Source: Micavibrio sp. UBA5572 (GTDB taxonomy: Bacteria; Pseudomonadota; Alphaproteobacteria; Micavibrionales; Micavibrionaceae). Taken from it: a stretch of 64,000 nucleotides of DNA. The notes under the pieces are model-generated. The model had not been told where the DNA came from. It saw only the letters and a program-made list of their open reading frames with translations, and did not search any database. The DNA lies in contig DIMG01000024.1 of the NCBI GenBank assembly GCA_002425415.1, forward strand, positions 12,354-76,353, in the 5' to 3' direction. Numbering within the stretch: position 1 is the first letter of the stretch; every line of letters starts with the position of its first letter. This document shows, one piece after another, positions 43,711 to 51,275 of this stretch. The position numbers and the translations under genes were made by a program.

Positions 43711-44751
43711 TCAATCAAACAATCCGGTTTCATCGACAATCGAATTTGGCGGCGTGAGCCCCAAATAGGCGTAGCCTGCCGCCGAAAGCATCCGGCCACG
43801 TGGCGTACGGTTAATCAACCCTTGTTGCAACAGATATGGCTCAACCACGTCTTCGACAACATCCCGCTGTTCTGCCAGAATAGCCGCCATAGTTTCGATC
43901 CCGACAGGCCCCCCTGCATATTTTTCAGCAATCGTGCGCAAATAACGACGATCCATGCTGTCCAAACCGGTATGGTCGACATCAAGACGATTCAGTGCTG
44001 CGTCTGCGGCTTTGGCATCGATTATGCCCCCACCGAGTATGTCGGCAAAGTCGCGCACACGGCGGGTCAAGCGTCCGGCCAGACGGGGTGTACCACGACA
44101 GCGTTTGGCAATTTCAAATGCGCCGTCATCGGTCATTCCAATATCAAGCAGTCTGGCAATCCGTTTGACAATCGTTGCCAATTCCTGTGCTTCATAAAAT
44201 TCCAGACGCAGCGGAATACCAAAGCGATCGCGCAGTGGGTTGGTCAACAATCCCGAACGGGTTGTTGCCCCCACAAGAGTAAAAGGCGGCAATTCAATTT
44301 GAACAGAACGAGCCGCAGGGCCTTCGCCAATCACCAAATCCAGTTTCCGGTCTTCCATGGCCGGATAGAGAATTTCTTCAACAACCGGAGACAGGCGGTG
44401 AATTTCGTCAATAAACAAGACATCATAGGGCTGTAAATTGGTTAAAATGGCTGCCAGATCCCCTGCCCGCGCGATGACAGGGCCGGATGTGGCACGAAAT
44501 CCAACACCCAATTCCTTTGCTACGATCTGCGCAAGGGTCGTCTTTCCAAGCCCAGGAGGGCCAAAAAACAGAACATGATCGAGAGCATCTTTACGGGATT
44601 TTGCAGCTTCAACAAATACTTTAAGATTTGCCCGTAGCCCCTTCTGACCAATGAACTCTTCGAGTGTTTGAGGGCGCAACGATCCATCATCCCTCTTTTC
44701 ATCATCAAGAGGAACGGGAGACAGATCATTGTCTTTCAGGGCTTGGGTCAT
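43711..44751 (-). CDS. ruvB: Holliday junction helicase RuvB
   Basis: A 346-residue AAA+ motor for branch migration. Walker [10 protein letters not shown], Walker [12 protein letters not shown], the sensor-1 region [11 protein letters not shown] and the C-terminal winged helix ([18 protein letters not shown], with RTPRGR) are all present. The RuvB signature [11 protein letters not shown] is near the N-terminus. It works with RuvA and RuvC encoded upstream. Normal length. Confidence 0.97.
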   Translation of the reverse strand: MTQALKDNDLSPVPLDDEKRDDGSLRPQTLEEFIGQKGLRANLKVFVEAAKSRKDALDHVLFFGPPGLGKTTLAQIVAKELGVGFRATSGPVIARAGDLAAILTNLQPYDVLFIDEIHRLSPVVEEILYPAMEDRKLDLVIGEGPAARSVQIELPPFTLVGATTRSGLLTNPLRDRFGIPLRLEFYEAQELATIVKRIARLLDIGMTDDGAFEIAKRCRGTPRLAGRLTRRVRDFADILGGGIIDAKAADAALNRLDVDHTGLDSMDRRYLRTIAEKYAGGPVGIETMAAILAEQRDVVEDVVEPYLLQQGLINRTPRGRMLSAAGYAYLGLTPPNSIVDETGLFD

Positions 44752-44817
44752 ATAATCCGTCCGATTCGCTAGGTTTTTCCAGTTTGCGATAAGCGAGAGT
44801 GAGATGCAAGGGCGGGG

Positions 44818-45462
44818 TTACCCCGCGAGCTCCTTCAGGGCTGATTTTAGCAAGACATCAAATGATATATTATCATTAGTTTTTTGGCGAGCGGACATGA
44901 CTGCGGAAAACGCTTCGGCGCGACCATAGCCCAGATTAACCAAGGCCGAAATGGCATCCTGATCCAGAGACAGGTCTATTGCCGGTTCTTCGGATTTTGT
45001 TTTTGCTGATTTTAAGGGTTTGGTGGCGGGTGGTTGGTGAACCGAAGCCCCCAATGTCATGTGTTGCACTTTATCTTTGAGTTCCGAAGCGATACGGGAG
45101 GCCAGTTTGGGTCCCACTCCTTCAGCCTGACGTAAAACATTCACATCATTCGAAGCAATCACCACTGCCAGACGCTCTGCCGGACAGACTGTCAATATGG
45201 CCAGAGCCGAACGAGCTCCGACACCCTGCACACCTGTCAAAAGGCGAAACCAGTCGCGTTCCTGCATCGATGAAAAGCCAAAAAGGTGGATATGATCTTC
45301 GCGGACATGGGTTTCGATCATCAAGGCTGCGGGATCACCGATCCCCCCAATCAATCCCAATGTCCGGCCACTGGCAAAGACATGGTATCCGACCCCCCCG
45401 ACATCAAGAATCAGACTGTCGGTCATCAGCGTGTCAATTTTTCCGGTCAATTTTGCAAACAT
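44818..45462 (-). CDS. ruvA: Holliday junction binding protein RuvA
   Basis: A 214-residue protein with N-terminal OB fold (MFAKLTGKIDTLMTDSLIL), two helix-hairpin-helix units (LTGVQGVGARSALAIL and AEGVGPKLASRIASELKDK) and a C-terminal RuvB-binding domain (DAISALVNLGYGRAEAFSAV). It clamps the four-way junction and loads RuvB. Twelve bases separate it from ruvC; 66 bases from ruvB. Confidence 0.96.
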   Translation of the reverse strand: MFAKLTGKIDTLMTDSLILDVGGVGYHVFASGRTLGLIGGIGDPAALMIETHVREDHIHLFGFSSMQERDWFRLLTGVQGVGARSALAILTVCPAERLAVVIASNDVNVLRQAEGVGPKLASRIASELKDKVQHMTLGASVHQPPATKPLKSAKTKSEEPAIDLSLDQDAISALVNLGYGRAEAFSAVMSARQKTNDNISFDVLLKSALKELAG

Positions 45463-45474
45463 AACTTTGCCTCT

Positions 45475-45963
45475 TTATCCTGCTTTATACTGCGGTGATT
45501 GTGCATGATGTGCATGGCAAATTGCAACGGCTAAAGCATCGGCTGCATCAGCGGTTAATTCTCCTGCTTTGGGCAAAAGAACTTTTATCATCATACCGAT
45601 TTGATCTTTGCCTGCATGTCCGACACCAACAACCGTTTTTTTGACTGTGTTGGCTGAATATTCTGCGACCTCAAGGCCTGAGCGGGCGGGGGCAACGATG
45701 GCAACACCACGGGCTTGCCCCAGTTTCAGGGAAGAGGCCGCGTTTTTATTGACAAAAGTTTCTTCAATCGCGGCTATTTGAGGATGCCATTGCTGTACTA
45801 TTTTTGAAAGTTCTGTATCGATGCGGTTAAGGCGAGTTGCCATGGACTCGGTCGGTTTGGACAAAATAACTCCTGCGGCCAAAAACGTCAGACGCGAGCC
45901 TTCAGATTCTATCACTCCCCACCCCGTTCTTTCCAATCCCGGATCAATCCCCAGTATGCGCAC
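45475..45963 (-). CDS. ruvC: Holliday junction resolvase RuvC
   Basis: A 162-residue RNase H-fold nuclease. RILGIDPGLERTGWGVIE gives the first catalytic Asp, AAIEETFVNKNAASSLKLGQ the Glu, and the late DAADALAVAICHAH the final acidic pair. I start it at GTG 45963, four bases after the yebC stop, because known RuvC proteins begin right at this motif; an in-frame ATG at 46011 would read 48 bases into yebC. Confidence 0.94.
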   Translation of the reverse strand: MRILGIDPGLERTGWGVIESEGSRLTFLAAGVILSKPTESMATRLNRIDTELSKIVQQWHPQIAAIEETFVNKNAASSLKLGQARGVAIVAPARSGLEVAEYSANTVKKTVVGVGHAGKDQIGMMIKVLLPKAGELTADAADALAVAICHAHHAQSPQYKAG

Positions 45964-45967
45964 CCGA

Positions 45968-46720
45968 TTATCCCTCTGCCAGTTTTTGGAGGTCTTCATC
46001 ACTGATTTCAAAGTTCATGATTACATTTTGGACATCATCGCTGTCTTCCAAGGCATCAATCATTTTCAGGATTGTCCGCACCGTTTCGCCATCAACTTCT
46101 GTCATGATGTTCGGACGGAATGTCAGCTCGGCTTTTTCTGCTTCACCAAATTTTTCTTCCAAAGCATCGCGGGCGCTAATAAAACCCTCAGGCGTTGTGG
46201 TGATTTCGTGTGTGTCTTCATTGCTTTCGACATTGCTTGCTCCGGCTTCCAAGGCTGCTTCAAACATTGAATCAACATCCGCGACATTTGCCGGATAGGC
46301 AATCAGGCCAATATGGTCAAACATAAACCCAACCGACCCTGTTTCTCCCAAATTCCCACCGTATTTCACAAAGCAGGAACGAACATAAGATGCCGTTCTA
46401 TTCTTATTGTCTGTCAGGGCTTCGACAATTACCGCTACGCCATTTAACGCATAGCCTTCATAACGCATTTCTTCATAGTTTTCGTTATTTCCCGCACCAG
46501 TCCCCGCATCAATTGATTTTTTAATGCGGTCATTGGGCATATTTTCCGCCCGCGCTGCTAAAATTGCATTTCTAAGTCGTGCATTTGCCGAAGGATCCCC
46601 TCCACCGATTTTAGCAGCCACTTGGATTTCACGACCAAGTTTCGTAAATATTTTGGCTCGCTTTGCGTCTGCGCGGCCTTTTTTATGCATAATGTTTTTA
46701 AACTGGGAATGACCAGCCAT
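45968..46720 (-). CDS. yebC: YebC/PmpR-type regulatory or translation-assisting protein
   Basis: A 250-residue protein with the invariable opening [20 protein letters not shown] and the later [19 protein letters not shown]. YebC-family proteins were described as DNA-binding regulators and more recently as factors helping translation through difficult peptides. Its place before ruvC is conserved across alphaproteobacteria. I use ATG 46720; a second codon one position earlier is also possible. Confidence 0.95.
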   Translation of the reverse strand: MAGHSQFKNIMHKKGRADAKRAKIFTKLGREIQVAAKIGGGDPSANARLRNAILAARAENMPNDRIKKSIDAGTGAGNNENYEEMRYEGYALNGVAVIVEALTDNKNRTASYVRSCFVKYGGNLGETGSVGFMFDHIGLIAYPANVADVDSMFEAALEAGASNVESNEDTHEITTTPEGFISARDALEEKFGEAEKAELTFRPNIMTEVDGETVRTILKMIDALEDSDDVQNVIMNFEISDEDLQKLAEG

Positions 46721-46944
46721 CACAGACTCTCCGTATATCCACTTGTAGAACTAGGGAATTAGCATGCAAGGTGCTGAATTGCAAGCCAATGAGTTTACCA
46801 TAAAAACAATTTCAGATAGTCCTGTTTTTATTAACGAAAATTTACTATAATTAGGAGATATTGTTTACTCAAACTATCCATTTTTTAAATACCCGTTTTG
46901 AATATTTGTGGGGCAAGCCTTGAACATCTTGCTAATTTGTTATT

Positions 46945-47556
46945 ATGACTTATAAATTTGACAAGGTTCGTATATTAGTTGTTGAAGACAACGTTCCTAT
47001 GCTTGAGATTTGCAAGTCACTTTTGCTGACTTTTGGGGTGGGAGAAGTTCTCTCGGCCAAAAACGGTGAGGACGGGTATCAGGTTTTTAGAAAAGAAAAT
47101 CCTGATATGGTTATAGCAGATTGGATGATGCACCCGACAGATGGTATTTCGCTGACGCGCCGTATCCGAAACGACCCTTCCAGTCCCAACCCTTATGCTC
47201 CTATTATTTTAATGACGGGCTTTAGCGAGAAAAAGCGTGTTGTTCAGGCTCGTGATGCTGGCGTGACAGAATTTTTGGTCAAACCATTTACTGCGAAAGA
47301 TCTCTATAAGAGAATTGCGCAGATCATTGAGCGTCCACGCCAATTCGTACGAAGCGAAGACTTTTTTGGTCCTGATCGTCGTCGCAAAGCTGATACTGAA
47401 TTTAATGGCCCATTGAAAAGAGAGAGTGATGCTGGGCTTGCCGCCAAACAAAAACAAAGAATGCAATCTGCATCGCTTCATCTTGATAAATTGCGAGACA
47501 AGGCCGGATTAAGCAAAGGCGACAAAATTAACGTGACAGATATTGATTTCTCGTGA
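46945..47556 (+). CDS. CheY-like response regulator with C-terminal extension
   Basis: A 203-residue protein. Residues about 7-125 form a receiver domain with the acidic pair E14/D15, phospho-acceptor Asp59 (VIADWMM), Thr91 and Lys113 (VKPF). The remaining 75 residues are basic and polar (FFGPDRRRKADTEF) with no output domain that I recognise. It is followed by an unknown gene with a 7-base gap, so they probably act together. No histidine kinase is nearby. The 224-base spacer before it shows no clear signal. Confidence 0.85.
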   Translation: MTYKFDKVRILVVEDNVPMLEICKSLLLTFGVGEVLSAKNGEDGYQVFRKENPDMVIADWMMHPTDGISLTRRIRNDPSSPNPYAPIILMTGFSEKKRVVQARDAGVTEFLVKPFTAKDLYKRIAQIIERPRQFVRSEDFFGPDRRRKADTEFNGPLKRESDAGLAAKQKQRMQSASLHLDKLRDKAGLSKGDKINVTDIDFS

Positions 47557-47563
47557 GACCCAG

Positions 47564-48106
47564 ATGACAAAAGACAAAGACGCACATTACAATCTTGCTC
47601 CTAAAAGAAAAGCTGATTTTCACACTCCGCCAAACCATCTAAAAATGAAGGTTGGTTATGGTGGATTATCGGAAAATATTCTTGAAAAGGCGCAGGCTCT
47701 TCTTGAAAATAATACGGCTGATTTTCGTCCCTTGGGCGAGATGTATCTGGAATCCATGATGCGTGGTGTTGCGGCAGTCAAAGCTTTGCCTGAAGGCAAA
47801 ACAAACGATGAACGATTGATTTCCGCTATTCTTTTTCCAACCATGCAGCTTAAGGCCAATGGCGGAATGTTCCATTATAGCCTTGTTACACAAATTTCCG
47901 ACCGATTGATTCAATTTCTTGAAGTTGTGGATGAGGTCGATCAGGAGGCTATAGAAATTATTATGGCTTTTCATACGACCGTTCGTGCCATTTTATTGGG
48001 ACAAATCCGTGGGGATGGAGGGCAACGCGGCAAAGATCTTCTGAATGCCCTGATTGACGCTTGCTATCGATATTTCGAAAAATATCCCGAAAAAAAGCCG
48101 CGCTAG
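47564..48106 (+). CDS. Unknown protein paired with the response regulator
   Basis: A 180-residue soluble, mostly helical protein. It contains KADFHTPPNHLKMKVGYGGL near the N-terminus, then LENNTADFRPLGEMYLESMM and a helical C-terminal half. I do not recognise the family; the position directly after a CheY-like gene suggests a partner or target of that regulator. The frame extends upstream to 47543, but ATG 47564 follows the regulator's stop and is preferred. The last residues are basic (KYPEKKPR). Confidence 0.7.
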   Translation: MTKDKDAHYNLAPKRKADFHTPPNHLKMKVGYGGLSENILEKAQALLENNTADFRPLGEMYLESMMRGVAAVKALPEGKTNDERLISAILFPTMQLKANGGMFHYSLVTQISDRLIQFLEVVDEVDQEAIEIIMAFHTTVRAILLGQIRGDGGQRGKDLLNALIDACYRYFEKYPEKKPR

Positions 48107-48115
48107 ACCTGACAA

Positions 48116-48142
48116 CTCCTGATACGGCTAAGTATTCAGGAG
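48116..48142. terminator. Hairpin between convergent genes (possible bidirectional terminator)
   Basis: CTCCTGATAC (48116-48125) can pair with GTATTCAGGAG (48132-48142) with one bulged base over a six-base loop. It overlaps the stop of the minus-strand phosphodiesterase gene and follows the plus-strand unknown gene. No T-run on either strand, so function is uncertain. Confidence 0.32.
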
Positions 48143-48931
48143 ACGCGGACCCTTTCTCACCGGTTTGATACAAGTTGCTTTGCCTGATTTATCATCTGTT
48201 TCTACAAAGACTCCACATAGTGTTCCTTCCCCGTCTGCCGGAGACAATTTTTCCATGCTGATTTTTCTGGTAAATCGCATGATCGGTGTTTCTGTTTTCA
48301 TGCCAATAACAGAATTATAATCCCCCGTCATCCCTGCATCACATTGAAGAGCTGTGCCACCGGAAAGAATTTGGGCATCGGCTGTTGGAATATGCGTATG
48401 CGTTCCAATGACCGCTGAAACCCGCCCATCCAGATAATGCGCCATGGCCATTTTTTCACTGGTGGCTTCACCATGAAAATCCAGAAAAATTGCATTCACG
48501 GATTTTCCCATCGGGTTCGCTCGAACAATTTGATCGACTGCGGCAAACGGATCATCCAAAGGATCCATAAACAACCGCGCCATGGCATTGATAACCATTA
48601 TTTTACGACCATCCGAAAGCGTATGAATGTAATGACCTTTTCCCGGGGTTGCCGCCGGATAGTTGATTGGGCGGACAAGGCGAAGTTCCCGTTCGATATA
48701 CGGAATCACTTCGCGCTGATCCCATGCATGATTACCCAAGGTAATCACATCGACTTTCAGATCAAAAAATTCTTTGCAAATTTTTTCATTGATCCCAATT
48801 CCATGCGCGGCATTTTCACCATTCACAATCACTACATCTGGAGAAAGTTGTTTTGAAACTTCGGGGAGAAAATTTGCCAGAGCATCGCGCCCTGCGCGCG
48901 CGACAATATCGCCGATAAATAATATTTTCAT
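48128..48931 (-). CDS. YmdB-type metallophosphoesterase (TIGR00282)
   Basis: A 267-residue metallophosphoesterase. The metal-binding segments are KILFIGDIVARAGRDAL, IVNGENAAHGIGI, ITLGNHAWDQRE, FLDFHGEATSEKMAM and VIGTHTHIPTADAQIL. YmdB-like enzymes hydrolyse 2',3'-cyclic nucleotides or cAMP and affect RNA or biofilm decisions in Bacillus. In alphaproteobacteria the role is poorly known. It ends next to the convergent unknown gene and starts eight bases after the cyclo-ligase stop, so both are in one operon. Confidence 0.88.
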   Translation of the reverse strand: MKILFIGDIVARAGRDALANFLPEVSKQLSPDVVIVNGENAAHGIGINEKICKEFFDLKVDVITLGNHAWDQREVIPYIERELRLVRPINYPAATPGKGHYIHTLSDGRKIMVINAMARLFMDPLDDPFAAVDQIVRANPMGKSVNAIFLDFHGEATSEKMAMAHYLDGRVSAVIGTHTHIPTADAQILSGGTALQCDAGMTGDYNSVIGMKTETPIMRFTRKISMEKLSPADGEGTLCGVFVETDDKSGKATCIKPVRKGPRLLNT

Positions 48932-48939
48932 TTATTTTC

Positions 48940-49515
48940 CTAACGTCGAAAATCAAAGATTCTTTGCTGGGTTACAACAAAATCCAACTTCTGGTCATGA
49001 GGCTCTGTTGGCAAAGCCAATAAAACGGCCTGTTCTGCATAGGCCATACCAATTGCCAGAATTGACTTTTTTTGTCTTAGTTCTGCAATTGTGGCATCAT
49101 AATGCCCTTGCCCATAGCCGATACGATTTCCTTGTGTATCAAATGCAAGAAGTGGAACAATCAAAATATCCGGTGTAACATCGAGTTTTTCGACGGGTTC
49201 AAAAATTCCCATTTGCCCTTTTTCCAAAGCTGTTGTTTTTTCCCATTGAGCAAAAAGTAAAGGCTTACCGCTCCCTTGAATAATCGGTAGGCAAACAGAA
49301 TGGTCTTTTTGCCACAATCTTTCCACTAATGGACTGACATCAAGTTCCGAGCCAACCGGAAAATAAGCCGATATAATTGTTTGTTCGGTCAACGGGATGG
49401 ATTGAAAAAAAACATCGGCGGCTTGATCCGCCCAATCCGGCCAATCTGGATTGTTTTGCAATTGATCTCGATGGCGTTTGGCATATTGGCGAATGTCGTT
49501 TTTTTCGGAAGTCAT
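48940..49515 (-). CDS. 5-formyltetrahydrofolate cyclo-ligase
   Basis: A 191-residue enzyme that converts 5-formyl-THF to 5,10-methenyl-THF with ATP. Recognisable parts are RQYAKRHRDQL at the start, SAYFPVGSELDVSPLVERL, LIVPLLAFDTQGNRIGYGQG (nucleotide-binding) and GHYDATIAEL. The gene following a 6S RNA gene is the classical ygfA arrangement seen from E. coli to alphaproteobacteria. It is therefore probably partly read from the 6S promoter. Confidence 0.9.
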   Translation of the reverse strand: MTSEKNDIRQYAKRHRDQLQNNPDWPDWADQAADVFFQSIPLTEQTIISAYFPVGSELDVSPLVERLWQKDHSVCLPIIQGSGKPLLFAQWEKTTALEKGQMGIFEPVEKLDVTPDILIVPLLAFDTQGNRIGYGQGHYDATIAELRQKKSILAIGMAYAEQAVLLALPTEPHDQKLDFVVTQQRIFDFRR

Positions 49516-49536
49516 TTTACCTGCTTCAAAAATTAA

Positions 49537-49698
49537 GTGGGAGCCACAAAGGCCGTGTCAGCGTATGATCCGCGATGACCCTGTTAAACAGGTGGGCACC
49601 GTATGTCCAAAGCCACGGCTATGAACAGGAACAGCTCCCTCGCAAGATTTGTATCGGTCAGTGGGATAAATGCCAATCACGCACCCCGCAGCATCCCG
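49537..49698 (-). ncRNA. ssrS: 6S RNA (approximate ends)
   Basis: The 229-base gap between zapA and the cyclo-ligase gene matches the conserved 6S RNA locus. On the minus strand it begins near GCGGGATGCTGCGGGG and ends near TTTGTGGCTCCCAC, so the ends can close a stem (GGGA with TCCC), and near the 3' side ACCTGTTTAACAGGG forms the small hairpin seen in 6S RNAs, followed by TCATCGCGG. A good sigma70 promoter sits just upstream. 6S RNA sequesters the housekeeping RNA polymerase in stationary phase. Ends are estimates; no covariance search was run. Confidence 0.75.
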
Positions 49699-49703
49699 CG
49701 AGG

Positions 49704-49732
49704 GTTATACACTATCTTTCTCTTAAAAACAA
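49704..49732 (-). promoter_or_regulatory. Promoter of the 6S RNA gene
   Basis: On the minus strand TTGTTT (49732-49727) and TATAAC (49709-49704) are separated by exactly 17 bases. This is a near-consensus sigma70-type promoter, and the predicted start at about 49697 agrees with the 5' end of the proposed 6S RNA. Confidence 0.7.
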
Positions 49733-49744
49733 AAGATTCAAAAA

Positions 49745-50107
49745 TCAGGCTTTTTGAACGCGAATGCAGAGTTGTTCGACACGTTCGGTCATTTTTGAAA
49801 TCAAGGTCGTGATTTCCTGTTCATCCGAAGGCGGCAAGCCCTGATAGGTGATCGTTCTTGGCTCGTTATGTGCTTTTTCTGCCGCCTGACCTGCTGCATT
49901 GGCTTTTTCGTGCATGTCAAACACCTCGTCTGCCAATAGCAAAGATGCCAGCATCATTGCTTGCGACCTGCTACCTGCCGCAGCATCCGAGACTTCTTTT
50001 ATTCTTTGGTCAACATAAGCGCCTAGTTGAAACACGCGGTCTTCCTGACCATCGTCACAAGCAACCGGATAATGTCTTCCGTCAATCTGAATGGTTATAT
50101 CTGCCAT
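49745..50107 (-). CDS. zapA: Cell division protein ZapA
   Basis: A 120-residue protein that bundles FtsZ filaments. ITIQIDGRHYPVACDDGQED and LGAYVDQRIKEV are the conserved ZapA head, followed by a helical region (MMLASLLLADEVFDMHEKA). The C-terminal third is polar and coiled. It lies between the coiled-coil gene and the 6S RNA, as in many alphaproteobacteria. Confidence 0.9.
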   Translation of the reverse strand: MADITIQIDGRHYPVACDDGQEDRVFQLGAYVDQRIKEVSDAAAGSRSQAMMLASLLLADEVFDMHEKANAAGQAAEKAHNEPRTITYQGLPPSDEQEITTLISKMTERVEQLCIRVQKA

Positions 50108-50115
50108 ATTCCCCC

Positions 50116-50592
50116 CTAGGCTCCGGCTTCACGTAGTAATCGTTGAACCTTATCAATTGTCGAATCCAGTCTGCCCGCCAAGATCAATGCGGATTGGTCA
50201 TTGGCAATTTTGTGGGCAGCAGACGGCGCACCCCAAGTTTGCCCAAACAAATCAATTTGTGGGTCTGTTGATTTTTTTGATTGGTTTATCTTTGCATCAG
50301 CTAATTGCTTTCTGGATCTTTCCAGTTCTTCTTTCATAGCGAGGCGTTCTGCTGAAATTGTGGCTTCAACTCTGGAATGAACTTCAGATTCAATGTGTTT
50401 ACGGGCATCTTGCGAAATGCGGTTTGCGAAGTCTTCGCTGTCTTTGCGGGTAGCAAGAATGGTCATCTCGGCATTGGCCAGCTTAAGATTTAAATCGTTA
50501 ATTTCTGCTGATTTATGCGCCAAAAGCCCTTCAAGGCTGTTGATCGCGTCATTGAGGTAACTCAAATGCTCGTATAATTTTTCTGCGGACAT
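50116..50592 (-). CDS. Coiled-coil protein upstream of zapA
   Basis: A 158-residue, almost fully helical protein with heptad-like repeats (LNDAINSLEGLLAHKSAEI, ISAERLAMKEELERSRKQL). The last 40 residues are less ordered (DPQIDLFGQTWGAP). Short coiled-coil proteins (DUF4164-like) occupy this place in other alphaproteobacteria, which suggests a role with ZapA in division, but this is by position. It precedes zapA by eight bases. The 189-base spacer beyond its start shows no feature. Confidence 0.7.
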   Translation of the reverse strand: MSAEKLYEHLSYLNDAINSLEGLLAHKSAEINDLNLKLANAEMTILATRKDSEDFANRISQDARKHIESEVHSRVEATISAERLAMKEELERSRKQLADAKINQSKKSTDPQIDLFGQTWGAPSAAHKIANDQSALILAGRLDSTIDKVQRLLREAGA

Positions 50593-50781
50593 TGTTCTCC
50601 CGTACCTATTCTAGCCTATCTCTGGCCTTTGCAAACTTTTCCGGATTTATATCTGGCATAGCAAATTCGAAAAAGTTGCGTCAATAGAAGAATAGGGGAA
50701 AGGCAATAGTTATACCCACATCTTATTCAAAGACTTACACCGAGTCTTTGAACCTGACATGCTTTAACTTTCCATGTTTTA

Positions 50782-51108
50782 TCAGAAAGCCATCTGAGGT
50801 TCACACGAAGAACGGTGCCTATCTTGTTGATAATGAATCATTTCTTTAGGTTGAGCAAATACGCCCGTGACTCTGTGAAAAGATGGCGCTAATGCTTCTT
50901 GCTGGTATACCAAGTAACTTCCAACATTTTTTGGTTCTCCGAGTTTATCAATAGAAATACGATCCCCTGATTTTAAATCCGGATTTTTGCAGACGACGTA
51001 GCAAAACTGATCCCCTCGCAAAAGTGCTTTATAAACCGTCAAAGACGGGTCTCTGGATGGTGACCATTCTCCAGCCCCAAGTTTGTCTAAAATACTTATA
51101 TTTGTCAT
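50782..51108 (-). CDS. Unknown 108-residue protein
   Basis: Starts MTNISILDKLGAGEWSPS with GGAGG upstream of ATG 51108; an in-frame codon at 51162 would add 18 residues. The protein has a beta-rich middle (YVVCKNPDLKSGDRISID) and a polar, His/Gln-rich end (EMIHYQQDRHRSSCEPQ). No family or motif is recognised. It stands alone on the minus strand between the zapA group and the divergent tkt. Confidence 0.55.
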   Translation of the reverse strand: MTNISILDKLGAGEWSPSRDPSLTVYKALLRGDQFCYVVCKNPDLKSGDRISIDKLGEPKNVGSYLVYQQEALAPSFHRVTGVFAQPKEMIHYQQDRHRSSCEPQMAF

Positions 51109-51275
51109 AGCCACGCCTCCTTCAATTTTTCTTATTTTCCATTTGTCGGAAAGATATAGCAAATATTTACCTGAAAACGCAAAAAAAAACTATAAAAAGC
51201 CAAATGTTTCTCTATATTCCCTTCTCATCAGATAAAGACCCCGAAGACAAAGACTTCAAACTTAAGGACAAAATC

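Noticed and set aside
43708..44436. Plus-strand frame opposite ruvB
   Set aside because: Antisense to conserved RuvB motifs and without recognisable protein features.
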